DNA from: Amia ocellicauda
Lineage: Eukaryota > Chordata > Actinopteri > Amiiformes > Amiidae
Direction of reading: 5' to 3'
Assembly (NCBI RefSeq): GCF_036373705.1
Contig: NC_089856.1
Span: forward strand, 4,241,001-4,305,000
DNA length: 64,000 nucleotides
The translations under genes and the position numbers were made by a program. Of this stretch, positions 12,444 through 24,699 are shown one piece after another. A model generated the notes under the pieces. The model was not told the DNA's origin, searched no databases, and worked only from the letters and a program-made list of their open reading frames with translations. Position 1 is the stretch's first letter; the number at the start of each line of letters is the position of its first letter.

Positions 12444-13444
12444 GGACTTTCTGTGCTGCTGCTGAGTCACAAAGTTAATCAGGAAACCTACTTTCTGATA
12501 ATCAATCACATCCACTTATTACATTGTAGCTAGACTGTAGCTCTTAGTCTTCAGTAGTGACCAGATTTTGTGAGTGAACAGTTTTACTTGGATGCTGATT
12601 AAAGTCGGTATCGAGGTATGGTGTGCATTGAAAATAGTCCTAGATTTTTTAATCGTTATTAATTTCAGTTCAATACAAGGTGTCCCTCCCCCAGGAGTTT
12701 TTCTGCATTTTTCAATAAAGAAAAAATAGGTAGGGTATTTATTATTTTATTGAAGAATATGTCCCTTATGTTGACATATTTGTTGTATTGCATGAGCATG
12801 TGTCTTCACCTTTCCTGTCTCGCAGTGGCCACAGCGCCGGGTCTCTCTGGGCAGCCAGGTTTGCCTGTGTCGGACTGTTTCGTGGCTAGGCTGTGGTCAC
12901 TGAGTCTGTACTTGGTCAGGATCTGTCTCTGCTTCACATCTCAGTGAGGAGATACTCTGCCAGGGTGTATTCTCTGTTTAAGGCCTGATATAAATCTAGT
13001 TTACTTTGGGATTTAGTTTCTGTGTCCCAATGTTCTAGGTAGGATGTTTTGGTTTGTTCTATAATTTGGTTGACTCTGATTGGCTGTTCAGCAGTGCTAA
13101 CCTGAAGCCGGTTAGTGCTATGAGCTTCATCCATGTCTATACTGAGAAGACTAGAAGACTTTTGCAAGGGTAACATTGATGTTTGTACAGAACTTCGCAT
13201 GTTATAGGTAACAGATGTTTATATGGAGTAGTTCATACTGTATTCCAGTTCATCTCCAAGAAAGAGGATCACTGAAAACTGACTGCTAGTAACATCTTCT
13301 GATAAAATAAGTCTCTTGTAAAGCAATTATTGAATCTATGGTCTGAAACTGATGTCCCATCCACAGATTTGTATCTGTATTTCAGTAAATTCACAATACC
13401 ACTTGATATAGCATCAAAAACAATAGCATATATTCTTACAAGAA

Positions 13445-13580
13445 ATAGTTCTGAACTGAAAGTGGTTCTATCACTTTCTGCATATTTGGAACCCCTAAAA
13501 AGTCATATAGAGAACCATTTTGTAGGGCTCATTTTATCCAAACCAAATGGTTCTATACAGAACCTTTTACAGGTTCCATG
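13445..13580. repeat. GGTTCT/AGAACC-rich hairpin repeat
   Basis: Several GGTTCTAT and AGAACC motifs occur in opposite orientations (AATAGTTCTG, GTGGTTCTAT, AGAGAACCATTTTG, AATGGTTCTATACAGAACC). This is the pattern of short palindromic non-autonomous elements common in fish genomes. A related motif-rich block lies at 25.9-26.1 kb. Confidence 0.45.
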
Positions 13581-14420
13581 AATATTAATGGTTAATGGTT
13601 ATAAATAATGGTTTTAATATTGATAATAAAGATTATAGATAGTAAATTATATATATCGATCAACAAATCAATTCTCTATAACTTACAGATATTGTAATAG
13701 TTCATAACATTGACCATGTCTGGCCTCAGGAGAAAGACATCAAGTGGTTTCAAATTGTCTGTATTGACCACAGAAACAACAAGGAGATTTCAAGAAATCA
13801 TAAAAACAAACAAACAAACAAACAGCAGTGTCAACAGGCCTACATTAGTTCATGTGAATATACATATAGAAAACAAACAACAAATAGCCTAGTTCATCCA
13901 ATACATTTAAACAATGTCAGCAAAGGCAAAAATGCCCTAAATCATTTCACCCTTCCTACACTGCCAACTGATAATACATTTAAAGCACTGGGATGGTTTT
14001 GTCCACAGCTACTAAACCTTGCCTAGTAAGTTAACCTTGATTCTCCAAAATAATGTTTTAACTGTTGGAAGTGATGCCTTTTTATGCTTAGACTGACTGG
14101 TATATGGCATTCCTGTTGAAAACGCAATCTGTGAGATAATCTAAATTGGGGCATAATTCATTTCAAAGGTATTGAACTATTAGGCACAAATATCACTTAT
14201 GTTCTTCCAGGTCCTATTCTCCCCAAACCCCAATTGAATATTAAGCCCAAAACATTATTTTAACAATTTGGATATGTTTGAATTTGGCTGTTACGATGTC
14301 TGACAGATACCTATATGTTGTGTATTGGGGTTTTGACATAAGTTCAAAGAGCCATTTCACTAACCAAAAATAATCTTACATGATTTCAATCCACCACAGA
14401 ATTGAGAGTAGTTCATATTT
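13581..14420. other. 3' flank of the transporter gene
   Basis: AT-rich DNA downstream of the transporter stop codon on its strand, likely including its former 3' UTR. A clear polyadenylation site was not fixed. No other gene seen. Confidence 0.35.
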
Positions 14421-14777
14421 TCATAGTGGTGAGGACAGCAGCACTTCTGCTTTGTTATTGCCATCAACTTCCTCAACTTGGATACCGTTACGAGACTGAA
14501 ATTCCTGCTGGATTTCAAGGAAGGTTTTGTTTTTGGTTTCAGGGAGTATGAAGTATATGTACAGTGCTACCAGGGAGCAGATAACCAGGAACACCAGGAA
14601 ACAGTACTGCTGTAGGCCATTCTGAAAAGAATAAGAGGTAGAAAGAAAGTGATTTCAGTTGGTTAGGAAAAAAAATATTTGTCTGCAAGGCAGGAATAAT
14701 CAGATTGATTCAGAACCAAAGCAGGATTTTTCATGGCGTTTCCTTAAATAAACAATATCATCAAGACAAAAGGTTAA

Positions 14778-15289
14778 TGTAACATACCGCAGGGCACGGG
14801 AACAGGGGGACCCAGTTGCGGTGCATAGCAGAGGTGGTCAGACAGGTGTGGGTCAGATACCGGCAGGACAGGGCAAACAAGAGCAAGGCGAAGACATGGT
14901 TGTGGTGACACTCAAGGGTCAGGTGATCAGGCAAACAGAGAATCAAGTGAAGCCCAAGGTCGTGGTCAAGGGGTAAAGCTCAAGGATATAAAGGTTTTCA
15001 GCAGGCACAAGGAGACTGCTTGGAATTGTATTAAGAACTGACAAAACTTCACAAAGACTGAGGGTTAGTGAGGGGTTTATATGTGGAACAGAAAACCAAG
15101 TTGGGAGGTGCAGGGTGAATGGAGCAGAGGGTGATTGAACAAGTGCACATGGTGTTCAGGAATGTTGATTGACTGATTGAATGAAGGGAGCTGGGAGAAG
15201 TGACTGATAAGGAAGGGTGATGGTGACATGTAGTGGGGGAAAGCGGAAGTGCTTAGACTGGTGTAGACTGCTGGGCTGTAGCCGTGACA
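14778..15289 (-). mobile_element. Solo LTR in the last transporter intron
   Basis: A 512 bp block begins TGTAAC and ends GTGACA (TG...CA termini). It is flanked on both sides by TTAA (14774-14777 and 15290-15293), a clean 4 bp target-site duplication. It contains no coding region. Orientation is set only by analogy: the minus strand would start TGTCACGG, as many fish LTRs do. It lies inside the intron between the last two transporter exons. Confidence 0.75.
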
Positions 15290-18200
15290 TTAAAATCTGA
15301 ATGAATGTTGATTAAAATACGTCATCTTAGAAAGCTTCATCAAACTCTGCATTTCATAATTAATAGAAATAAACATGGTATTTAAAAACTGTCAACAAGA
15401 AGCCCTGCAAACATGATTGTAAAAATCCCATATTTTATATAAAAACTACTCTCTAATTTTTATAATGAAGGGCAATGGTTCAAATCACCCATAAGTATTT
15501 GGGAAATGGGGTTGAACCATGGTCCCATGAGGAATATTGTCTGAAGTAGTCCACTCACGACTTGAGGGAGTAAGACTCTGTGTATCTGTAATAGGTTATT
15601 TTTAATATGCACACTTAAGTGAACAAGAAAAGGGCAAAAAAACATACCACAATGAATGGGAAAATCATTCCTATCAGAAAAAAGCTAAGCCAGTTTACAG
15701 ATCCTCCAATCATGTACGCTGCTGGGCGCGCTGTCTGGGTAAACAGCTCTGTGGTTAAAATGGTTGTCACGCCACCTGGGAGCGGCACAGGAGGAACAGA
15801 AAGAGTAAATATAGACGAGAAGGACTAATTCACTTCAAAGGACTTGAAAGTATACAAACAATAAAAACAGGTCATGATGAATAATTATAATCCTATCTGG
15901 AAGTATGTGCACCCATGATTAACTTGATTATAAAAGCAAATTACAATAGGCTACCTTACTTACTCTGCGTGAACAAGAATGATTGTTGTGACTTATTATT
16001 CTTATTAAAGCTTATTATTACAGTGACTTTCTGAAATGGCAGCACAAGTTTATTATAATTCTCTTTCATTTTTCTTTGTTCTGAATCAGTTACACAAAGG
16101 AACTGTTAAGCAGCTGCTGGTTCTATCAAGGAGAATCCAGTCCAGCTCCGGTTATTTTTTTTTAAAGAAGTTAATTAATTTGTGCAAAATGGTCTTGCAT
16201 TACAGCATACAATATCAATATAAACAAATGAGTTCTGTTGATGTAGGTTCAGTAATATAAAGTATTTTACCTGGTCCTAATCCAAAGCTCAGGATAAAAC
16301 AAAACACACAGACAATGCTTAGATAAGGTACCCAAGGGCTGGCATCCTGCAAGAGCATAACATCAACATAAATAAGCATATTTAAATACTACACATAATG
16401 GAGTTTTACACTGAATTTCAGAAGGAGGAACGGCCCAAACTCATGCCTGACCTCTGCCTTCATAAGGCATAAGTATCATAAGTATCCCTCAACAAACACA
16501 GTTTCCCAGCATTCATTGCTTTGCATCCCTCCTCCACCCCAAACACCACCTTTGCAGCAGCTCCTAGGCTCATTCCACCTAGTAGGGGGGTGGGGGGGTT
16601 GGCCTCATCCTCATGCCCATGTCCCCTTTCTTTTTGTCAAGCCAGTCTGGGTCAAACAAACGTGTGATGTTTTAACTTGTAGACATGCAAAGGATGAAGT
16701 TACATGACGCAACCTTTTATAGATCAGCCTGGGTCTTATTCACTCCCTACCTTTTTTTTTTTTTTTATTACCAGATCATTCATGACCATGTGCTTTTAAG
16801 AATGAGGGTAGAATATGAAACATCTTACTTGAAAGCTCAGTGTCACTGTTAGACAAACACAACACAGGGTCATCAGTGAATAGCCTCCAATAATCAGCAC
16901 CCTTCTTCCAAGTGATTCAACTAATATGCCCTAGAAAACACAAGGCTTCAAATTCAACACCACAACACGTCAAAAATCCCCCAAAACATTGCATATATGT
17001 CTGTTAATTTAAAGACCTGGCTCCATTTACAAGAAAATGAAACCTGCCTTCCATTCAAAGTGTGAAGTACCACTCCAAAGGAACAGAAGCTTAGTGTATA
17101 TGGACTGATACTGTATCTCAAGCTACCAAGTACTTTAGATAACAAGAACATTAATTTATGGTTAACCTATTGACAATAAAGCATCATATGTATAATTGTG
17201 TTCCGTTTTTTATCTATGAAAAGCACATAATAGTTATATTTTCTTCAAACCATTTTGTGACATTAATATAAAATATCAAAGTGCCCAGTAAAGCTAGTCT
17301 ATATTTTACAACATTTCTTTTGAAAGAATTACATTTCCAGTGATACCAGTCTCTTTGTCTTTGGTCTTGTCATACTTACGGAGGTAAATGAAGTCACACA
17401 TTCACAGGCCCCAGTGCCGATTGTGACATAGGGGATTCTGGGCTCTGGAATTTCAGCTTGAGTGAAAATGTATGTTGCGTAGGAATACATCTATTAGTGG
17501 AAACAAAATTTGATTTACATTCAAAATGAAATATAAGAAAATAGGGAATGCTGCAAATTATTAAGTTGTACGTATTGAATTCACATTGGTGCGACATATG
17601 GTCAACCACTTACAACATCGATGCCATTGAGCTGCTGAGCCGAGTTCAGTAAGATCACTGAAATGACCTGACAGCTCAGGCTGTGGTCCATCATCAGCTC
17701 CCTGGGGTTTTAGTCTGGGTCCCCAGGGCTGTGATCCTTTCTTTCCCCATGTCTTCCCTCTCTGCATGGCAGTCGTCAGGACCGTGCAGTTTCTTCAGAG
17801 CTATGTTAAGAAGTTCAGAACGCAGACACCATTGCTCCACCACTACGCACTTTGTCTGAGACACTTGTATGCTGTGAGGATCTGACTGATAATCAGTTGA
17901 GATAACCAGAGCCAGCTAGAGTTACCATATCTGAACTTTCAATAGAGGACACTCCCAAGAGGTGGGGGGGTTGGATGTATAAACAACAAAGTTAGTTAAC
18001 AAAGAAACCAGGGAAATACCAATAACTGAAGAATTGCAGCAATGCAACTGGTAGACAATAGAATTGGCCAGTTTCTTCTCCACCCAGCAACTCTCTAAAG
18101 TGATATAGACCAAATGTTTAGGCTATATGGATAAAGAAAAATCAAAACATTACCTGAGAGTGTTTCAGAATTATTATTTTTTTTGCTCCTGCCTTTTACT

Positions 18201-19609
18201 CACTTTAGTCCAATGATTTGTCCTGTCAATAAGCCTCCTGTGATGAATACAGATGTTCCCATATCCATTGTTCCTCGCAGAGCTCGAGGTGCAATCTCTC
18301 CCAGGTACAGAGGTTGAACACATATGCCAATTCCTTTCAGTTAAAACAGAGCAGGTAAAAGTATTTAACAGTGATAATGAACAAGTTGTCTCCACATTAG
18401 TGTGTTGTAGAAAATATGATTTATAATCCTAATGGTGCTTCGGCAAGAAAACAAAAACAAATCCATCCTAATGTTTTTGATGTTTCTCTGTGTCATACTC
18501 GTCAGCACTGTATGTGTTTTTACAGTTTTGCCATCCTGAACCCTATTACAATAGCTTTGTGTTCTGTGCTACAAAAGTGGACTAATCTTTCAAATTCTCT
18601 CAGAGATGGTGGCAAAGCTCACTCACTAATACATAATTACATGTTTTGGCTTTACACATCCTCAAATTCTGCCCTATGGGGAGAAGAGTTTTTAATGTTT
18701 GCTTTTGTTAATCATGCTTCATAAAGTCCCCCAGTTAACTATATGCTAAACATTAATGTACATTAAATGTACCTGCATTTAGCCCAATAAGAAAGCATCC
18801 AACAATTAAAAGCTCGAACACTCCAGTGGGGTAGCTCATGCCCATTAACAATTAAGCTAACAAGGCAAATATGTTGTTTACCAGCAGAGTTCCTTTTCTG
18901 AAGAAAAGCAAAAAAATAAATAAGTAAATAAAAATGAGGCAGTCTGCTAGGCATGATTAATCAATCATTTTTGCTTTTTATTTTACCCTTAACAAAAGCA
19001 TTTTCCAAAACGGTTTCATTTACTGTTGCTTTATAGTGTTTTAAAATATCTGTGAAAATGCAGAATTATTAATCTCTCTTAACAACTTTGAACACTTTAA
19101 CTGATGACCCTACCGGTAAATGTTACATACAGAGTGGTGCACTCAGTTGTCTGGAAAGATGATAAAAATAGACATGAAGACTTCTAAAACTCCTGTTTCT
19201 GCTTCAGCAATTCACAAAAGCTGTCTTGTGACTTTTGAAGACATTGACGGATCTGAGAAAGGTAGTGTGTTAAAAACATGCAAAGCCTTCAAGGATCAAA
19301 ATTCTCTGCAGCCTGTAAAAAAATATAAAATGTGTCTTTGATGTAGATGATTTGTTCAAGAAGAAACTGTCATCTTAGAACAGTTTTAAAGGGGGGGTTT
19401 GTAAGGCCACTCATCAAATGACATGTTGAGATTCTTCAATTAATAATTAATTTCTTTAACACTTTCTTTAAAAATGTATGATCACATCTTCTCATATAGT
19501 CTGCTAATAATATTGATACATTAATTAAACATGCCAATTTGGAGAAAATGTGATAGTTTTCCATGTACACCTTTTTTTGGGGAACATAGTGTATTATAAT
19601 TATAATTAT

Positions 19610-22600
19610 TATTATTTATTTATTGGCAGACGCCCTTTTCCAGGATGACTTACAAAATATAAGCTCAATACAAAGTGCAAAAATACAGTTCAGTACAAGG
19701 CATAAAACATTACAAATTCAAATTTACATAATACAGTGCAATTCAAAGCATAATACATTTTACAAATTGCAATTTACGCAAGTGAACACAATAAATGAGG
19801 TCTTACATCCTGGATTGTAAAAGCTAAGTGTAGACAAGATGTTAGGTCACAGTCAAGGGCCACGGGAAAGGGAGCATAGGGGAACTCAAAATAATACAAG
19901 TACTAGTAACGCAAGAAGTATGATAAAACGATGCTATCTTACAGGAGAGTAAAGGACTAAAAGTGCTGTCTGAAAAGGTGTGTCTTGAGTAAGCGCCAGA
20001 AGGAGGTCAAGGATTCTACTGTTTTGACTTCAGTGGGAAGGTCGTTCCACCACTTAGGGGCCAGGGATGAGAAGGAGTGGCTCTGGAGGAAGGGGAGTGG
20101 AGAGGAGGTAGAGTTAGTCATCTGGCACTGGAGGAGCTCAGTGGTCTGGAGGGGATGTATGGGGAGACGAGGGACTGAAGGTAGCTTGGTGCAGTGTGGT
20201 CGAGACAGCGGTAGGTGAGGGTCAAAGTCTTGAACTGAATGCGTGCCGGTATCGGGAGCCAGTGGAGGGAGCGCAGCAGTGGAGTAGCGTGTGTGAATCG
20301 GGGCAGAGAGACACCAGACGAGCTGCAGAGTTCTGGATGAGCTGGAGCGGCGGGTAGTAGATGCAGGCAGGCTGGCCAGGAGGGAGTTGCAGTAGTCCAG
20401 GCCAGTGACTGGACGAGCAGCTGAGTCGAGTAGTCGGTGCCGAAGGAACGGATTCGGCGTATGTTGCTCAGGAAGAATCTGCAGGTGCATGTCAGTGTGG
20501 TGATGTGCTGGGTATAGGAGAGCGCAGGATAGAGGATGACTCCTAGGTTTTTAGCAGAAGAAGGAGAGAGTGTGGTGGATTCCAAGGGGACTGAGATGGA
20601 GAGATCAGCAGAAGGTGAGGAAGAGTGGGAGAAAAAAGAGGAGATCCAATTTGGAGAGGTTGAGCTTGAGGTGGTACAAGTGCATCCAGGCGGAGATAGC
20701 AGACAAGCAGGAAGAGATACGAGAGGGGATGAGAGGGTCAGAAGAGGGAAAGGACAGGAAGATCTGGGCATCATCACCATAGAAGTGGTAGGAGAAACCA
20801 TGTGATGCGATGAGGGGGCCCAGGAAGGAGCCTTGGGGTACGCCTGTGGGGAGAGGTTGGGGGGTGGATGAGGAACCTCACCATGTCACTTGATAGGTCC
20901 GGTCTTTGAGGTAGGAGGAGAACCAGGTGAGAGCAGTTCCAGAGATTCCAATGTTAGCGGGGCAGGAGAGGAGGATGGAGTGATCGATGTTGACAAATGC
21001 TGTGGAGAGATCAAGGAGGATGAGGAATGAGGATGAGCACAGCTGAGGGAGTCAGTGACTGCCAGGAGAGCAGTCTCCGGATTGCAGAGGATCAAGGAGT
21101 GAGTGATGGGACAGAAATGCAGAGATCTGACAGTGGACAGCACACTCAAGTGTCTTCGAGAGGAAGGGGAGTAGGGAGACAGGGCGGTAATTCTGAGGAG
21201 AGGTGGGGTCAAGGGTAGGTTTCTTGAGGAATGGGATGACAGCAGCTTGTTTAAAAGCAGAGGGGAAACAGCCAGAGAGGAGCGAGGAGTTGAGGAGGGA
21301 GGAGATGAAAGGGAGTAGATCAAGAGCAGTCGCGTGGAGGAGGTGAGTGGGGAGAGGGTCCAGAGCACACATTGTAGGTTTGTGACCTAGGAAGAGAGAG
21401 GAAAGTTCAGAGTCTGAGAGAGGTGAGAATGATCGGTGGGAGACTTGGGTGTGATGGGAGAGGAGAGGGGACTGTTGAAGAGCTTGTGGATGTCTGTGAT
21501 CTCAGAAGAGAAGAAGGAGGCAAAATCATCTGCAGTGAGAGACGAGGGGGGGTGATAAAGAGGGAGGAGAAGGTGGAGTAGAGTTTGTGGGGGCTGTTGA
21601 TAGTGGATTCAACGAGTGATTGGAAGTAAGACTTCTTGGCTGAGGTGAGCGAGGAGGAGAATGTAGACAGTAGAGAGCTGTAGAGTTCGAGGGCAGCTGG
21701 GAGTGAGAGCAGCGGAGGCAAGGGTGGAGGGGGAGACGGAGCAGAGATTACGGTGGAAGGTGACAGAAGGAGTGGGTGGGGCAGGAAGGGATGGGAGAGA
21801 AAGGGAGAAGGAAATGAAGAGGTGGTCAGAGATGTCCATGGGTGTCGAATATGTAGTCTAGCTGGCGGCCTGCCCTATGAGTGGGGGGAGACTGGGAGAG
21901 AGAGAAGTTAAAGGAGTGAAGGAGAGGAAGAAATGCAGAGTGAGAGGGGTTGGAGAGGTGGATGTTGAAGTCTCCCAGGAGGATGGTAGGTGAGGACAGT
22001 GACGGGAGGGAAGAGAAGAAAGTCGAGTTAATCCAGGAAGGAGGTGAGTAGACCGGGAGGATGGTAGAGAAGTAGAAGGAAGAGGTGAGAGGGAGAGGTG
22101 AGTTCCACTGTATGGAATTCAAAGCTGTTAGTCATGATAGAGGAGCGAAAGGGGGGGACAGAAAAGAGGAAAGAAGGGGAGAGCAGGAGCCCTGTTCCTC
22201 CTCCCCACCCAGTAAGATGGGGGGAGTGGGACAGGACAAACAGAGAGGATAGGGCAGCAGGGGTGGTAGAGTTTTCAGGGGAGATCCATGTCTCAGTGAG
22301 AGCAAGGAAATCTAGAGTGGTGGGAGGCAAAGGCGGAGATGAAGTCGGCCTTGTTGGAAGCTGAGTGGCAGTTCCACAGACCTCCAGAGAGTGGAGTAGA
22401 GGGGAGAGGCAGGGAGATGAGGTTAGAGGGATTAGGGAAGCAATGGCATGCAGGTGCACGCCGAGAGGAAGAAGAGAGCAGGACTGAATCGGAGAGATTG
22501 TCATGGCTGCCTGGTGTTGCTGTGCAGTGTCTCCAAACAGTCTTCTCCTCACTGGAGTCCTTGCCCTTTGTAAGCGTGGCCCTTGTGAGTCCTACAGCTA

Positions 22601-23290
22601 GAGTCCCTGCCCTTTGTAAGCGTGGCCCTTTTAAGTCCCGCAGCTAGAGTCCCTGCCCTTTGTATGTGTGGCCCTTCAGAAGGGGCTGCTGGTGCTGACT
22701 GCTGGTGCAGAGGTCCAGGGGACTGTTAAATACTCCTTCTGTAGCTAATTAGGTGCACACCTGCATTGCGTTGAATGACACAAGGCTATCGTGATGGGTC
22801 AATCACTCCCAGGCAGGACTGCTAAAAGTACAATTAATTGCTGCCCGCTTTGAATGTCAATACAGACAAAGACCGTGCCAGACACACGCAGTTACACTAA
22901 ACAATAGCTTGCAACAATACTAAATAATAGCCTGCAATGTAACTGCTTCTGAATTATAGAAATTGCATGTCAATCTAATTAGAAAGTGCATTAAGTCAGT
23001 TGCTAATTTACTAACAAACAGTCACTGTCATTACTACAATACAGGTGCAAAATATAGCTAACTCTTAGCTAAACAAGTAACCATGTAGACACGCTAAAAA
23101 ATTATACTTAACTGGGCTGAGCTAGGCGACTCCTCTGCTGGCTTGCCTGAGTGTCCAGTGGCAAACCAAACAACACACCGGCTAATTTAACTGGAATTAG
23201 ACAATAAACTTTGAAGGCACAATCCCTCCCAGGCAGGACTGCTAAAAGTACAATTAATGGCCGTTTTGAATGTCAATGTCAACGTGTATA
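19610..23290 (-). mobile_element. Near full-length L2-type LINE with decayed ORF
   Basis: Read on the minus strand, the element has a 5' non-coding part (about 22.55-23.29 kb), an APE-type endonuclease (DFLALTETWI, LLGDFNIHL, RQLDYIF), a reverse transcriptase ([26 protein letters not shown] catalytic box, VPQGS) and a C-terminal region (GLDYCNSLLA, WNDLPTEVKTVESL). It ends in the tail GGGCGTCTGCC followed by A/T-rich repeats near 19.6 kb. The coding part is cut into several frames by indels, so it is dead. It sits in the transporter intron between exons 3 and 4. The L2 assignment rests on domain order and the tail; a close CR1 relative is possible. Confidence 0.8.
22550..22680 (-). repeat. 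Tandem 46 bp units in the LINE 5' region
   Basis: Three consecutive units share GAGTCCCTGCCCTTTGTAAG and CGTGGCCCTT, with starts about 46-50 bp apart. They lie between the first LINE ORF and its upstream 5' sequence. A longer repeat also occurs nearby: CTCCCAGGCAGGACTGCTAA is present at about 22807 and again at about 23227. Tandem 5' units are known promoter monomers in some LINEs; that role here is inference. Confidence 0.6.
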
Positions 23291-24699
23291 GCATGCCTTG
23301 TACATGCATTCAATTAATAAGGGGATTTCTTACAAAATGTTTACCAGTTATTCTCCAGTATAGTGTACTGTCCTACACAAAGAAGTGACAAGACTTACCT
23401 CCCCAGCCTAATTGCAAGGGCTCCCCCAATAGACGCCCCAATGAAACCACCGAGAGTGAAAATGGAGACTATGGAAGACCAAAGGAGAGTCAGCAATTCT
23501 TCACTCATGTTGTTGTATCGATGAAACCACGTCTCATTCATGAAACTCTGTATGGGCTTGGAATTCAAAGACAAAGATCACGTAGCTGAAAGCATTCTCA
23601 CCCTTCATTTAGAAAATTCAGTTAATTCAGTTGTATTTTGGACAAAATTGATTTCCATTCTCCTTTCAGAGAACCTTTACTTTAATAAACATCCTGGCTA
23701 AAACTGTAGATAATTAGATAACTGTTTTTAAAGACAGACCATTCTCAAGGGTCACCACTTTCCATTTCCCTTGCAGCTTAGAACATTTTAAGAACTGATT
23801 GTGCAATTTCTTCAAAAAGTCATTCCCTTTTTCAGTTCTCTCAGAATCAGTCTGACTATGAATTTGTTCAGTTTTCTCTGAAAGGTTTAATAAATAAATA
23901 AATCACATGTGACAAAATTACCCTGAGGATAGACGCCTGACTGTCATTGACCTAGACCAAGCCATGTATATGATGTGGTTTCAGAAATAACTGATCACAA
24001 ACTGTATTTATGTAATTATTTAAATGATTGAATATATTTACATAAGACGTGGTGTCGTGCTATACATATCCAACTCTAGAGAAAAGAACTAGGGACTTGA
24101 TTAATAATGATTGAACACAATACTGTAGTATTTTATATAATAACCTGAACAGCTGTGTTATTCTATTTAAAAACTTGAAAGTATGCAACACAAAGCAATG
24201 TTAAAATTATAACATTCACATTCAGACACGTCAGCGTTGATGATGGATATATTATATCCATACTGAAAGGTCCCTCCGATGCAAGCTGCATAAACAGCCA
24301 GTAGAAGCGTTTTGTTAGGAAACTGCAACCAATAATATATGTTAAAATGTTAGCCTGATCTCATGGGCGGTATACCAGTTTGTTGAATTCTTCCAGCCTA
24401 TTCTTTGATAAAACTCCACTCCATAGTCCTTGGTTAGCAATAGCACTATAAGAGACATCTAACAGACTACATGGTCACAACATGCTGTCACTTTCACATA
24501 TATATTTTTTTTAACTCATCGGCATAGCCTTTCTTTATTATTAATACCGTGCCTAAATGCCAATAATACCTGGCATTACTTGTCTAAAGCAAAAGCATTC
24601 AATAACTTTTTAACTTACCCACATTTTCTTTTGAGTTTGTAAACCTTTTAGCAAAGGCTGATATTCCATTTCATCTTTTGCCATTTCCCCCCGACATCA

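Larger units (their letters stand above)
14421..24684 (-). pseudogene. Class II facilitative glucose transporter (SLC2A11-like), disabled
   Basis: Twelve exons of an MFS sugar transporter can be traced on the minus strand: 24619-24684 (start ATG), 24230-24322, 23399-23556, 18773-18897, 18204-18333, about 17930-18094, 17614-17800, 17380-17490, 16829-16930, 16271-16346, 15648-15775 and 14421-14621 (stop). Family signatures include [73 protein letters not shown] and LPETKNKTFLEI. Splice phases agree across most junctions. Four lesions were seen: an in-frame TAA at 18852-18854 (exon 4), a one-base loss in exon 6 (18071-18072), erosion of the PESPR-coding end of exon 6, and a one-base loss at 17701-17702 in exon 7 (187 nt, where the flanking phases need 188). 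Exon 2 also has a weak donor (GAC|GTGTCT). Exons 8-12 are clean, so loss may be recent. SLC2A11 is the best guess; SLC2A5/7/9 relatives are possible. Confidence 0.85.

Noticed and set aside
17561..17767. A 68-residue open frame over transporter exon 7
   Set aside because: It is in a different frame from the transporter homology, which explains both parts of the exon on either side of the frameshift.
19957..22552. A host gene with several coding exons
   Set aside because: The domains are endonuclease and reverse transcriptase of a LINE with its characteristic tail, in one contiguous block interrupted by frameshifts, not by introns.
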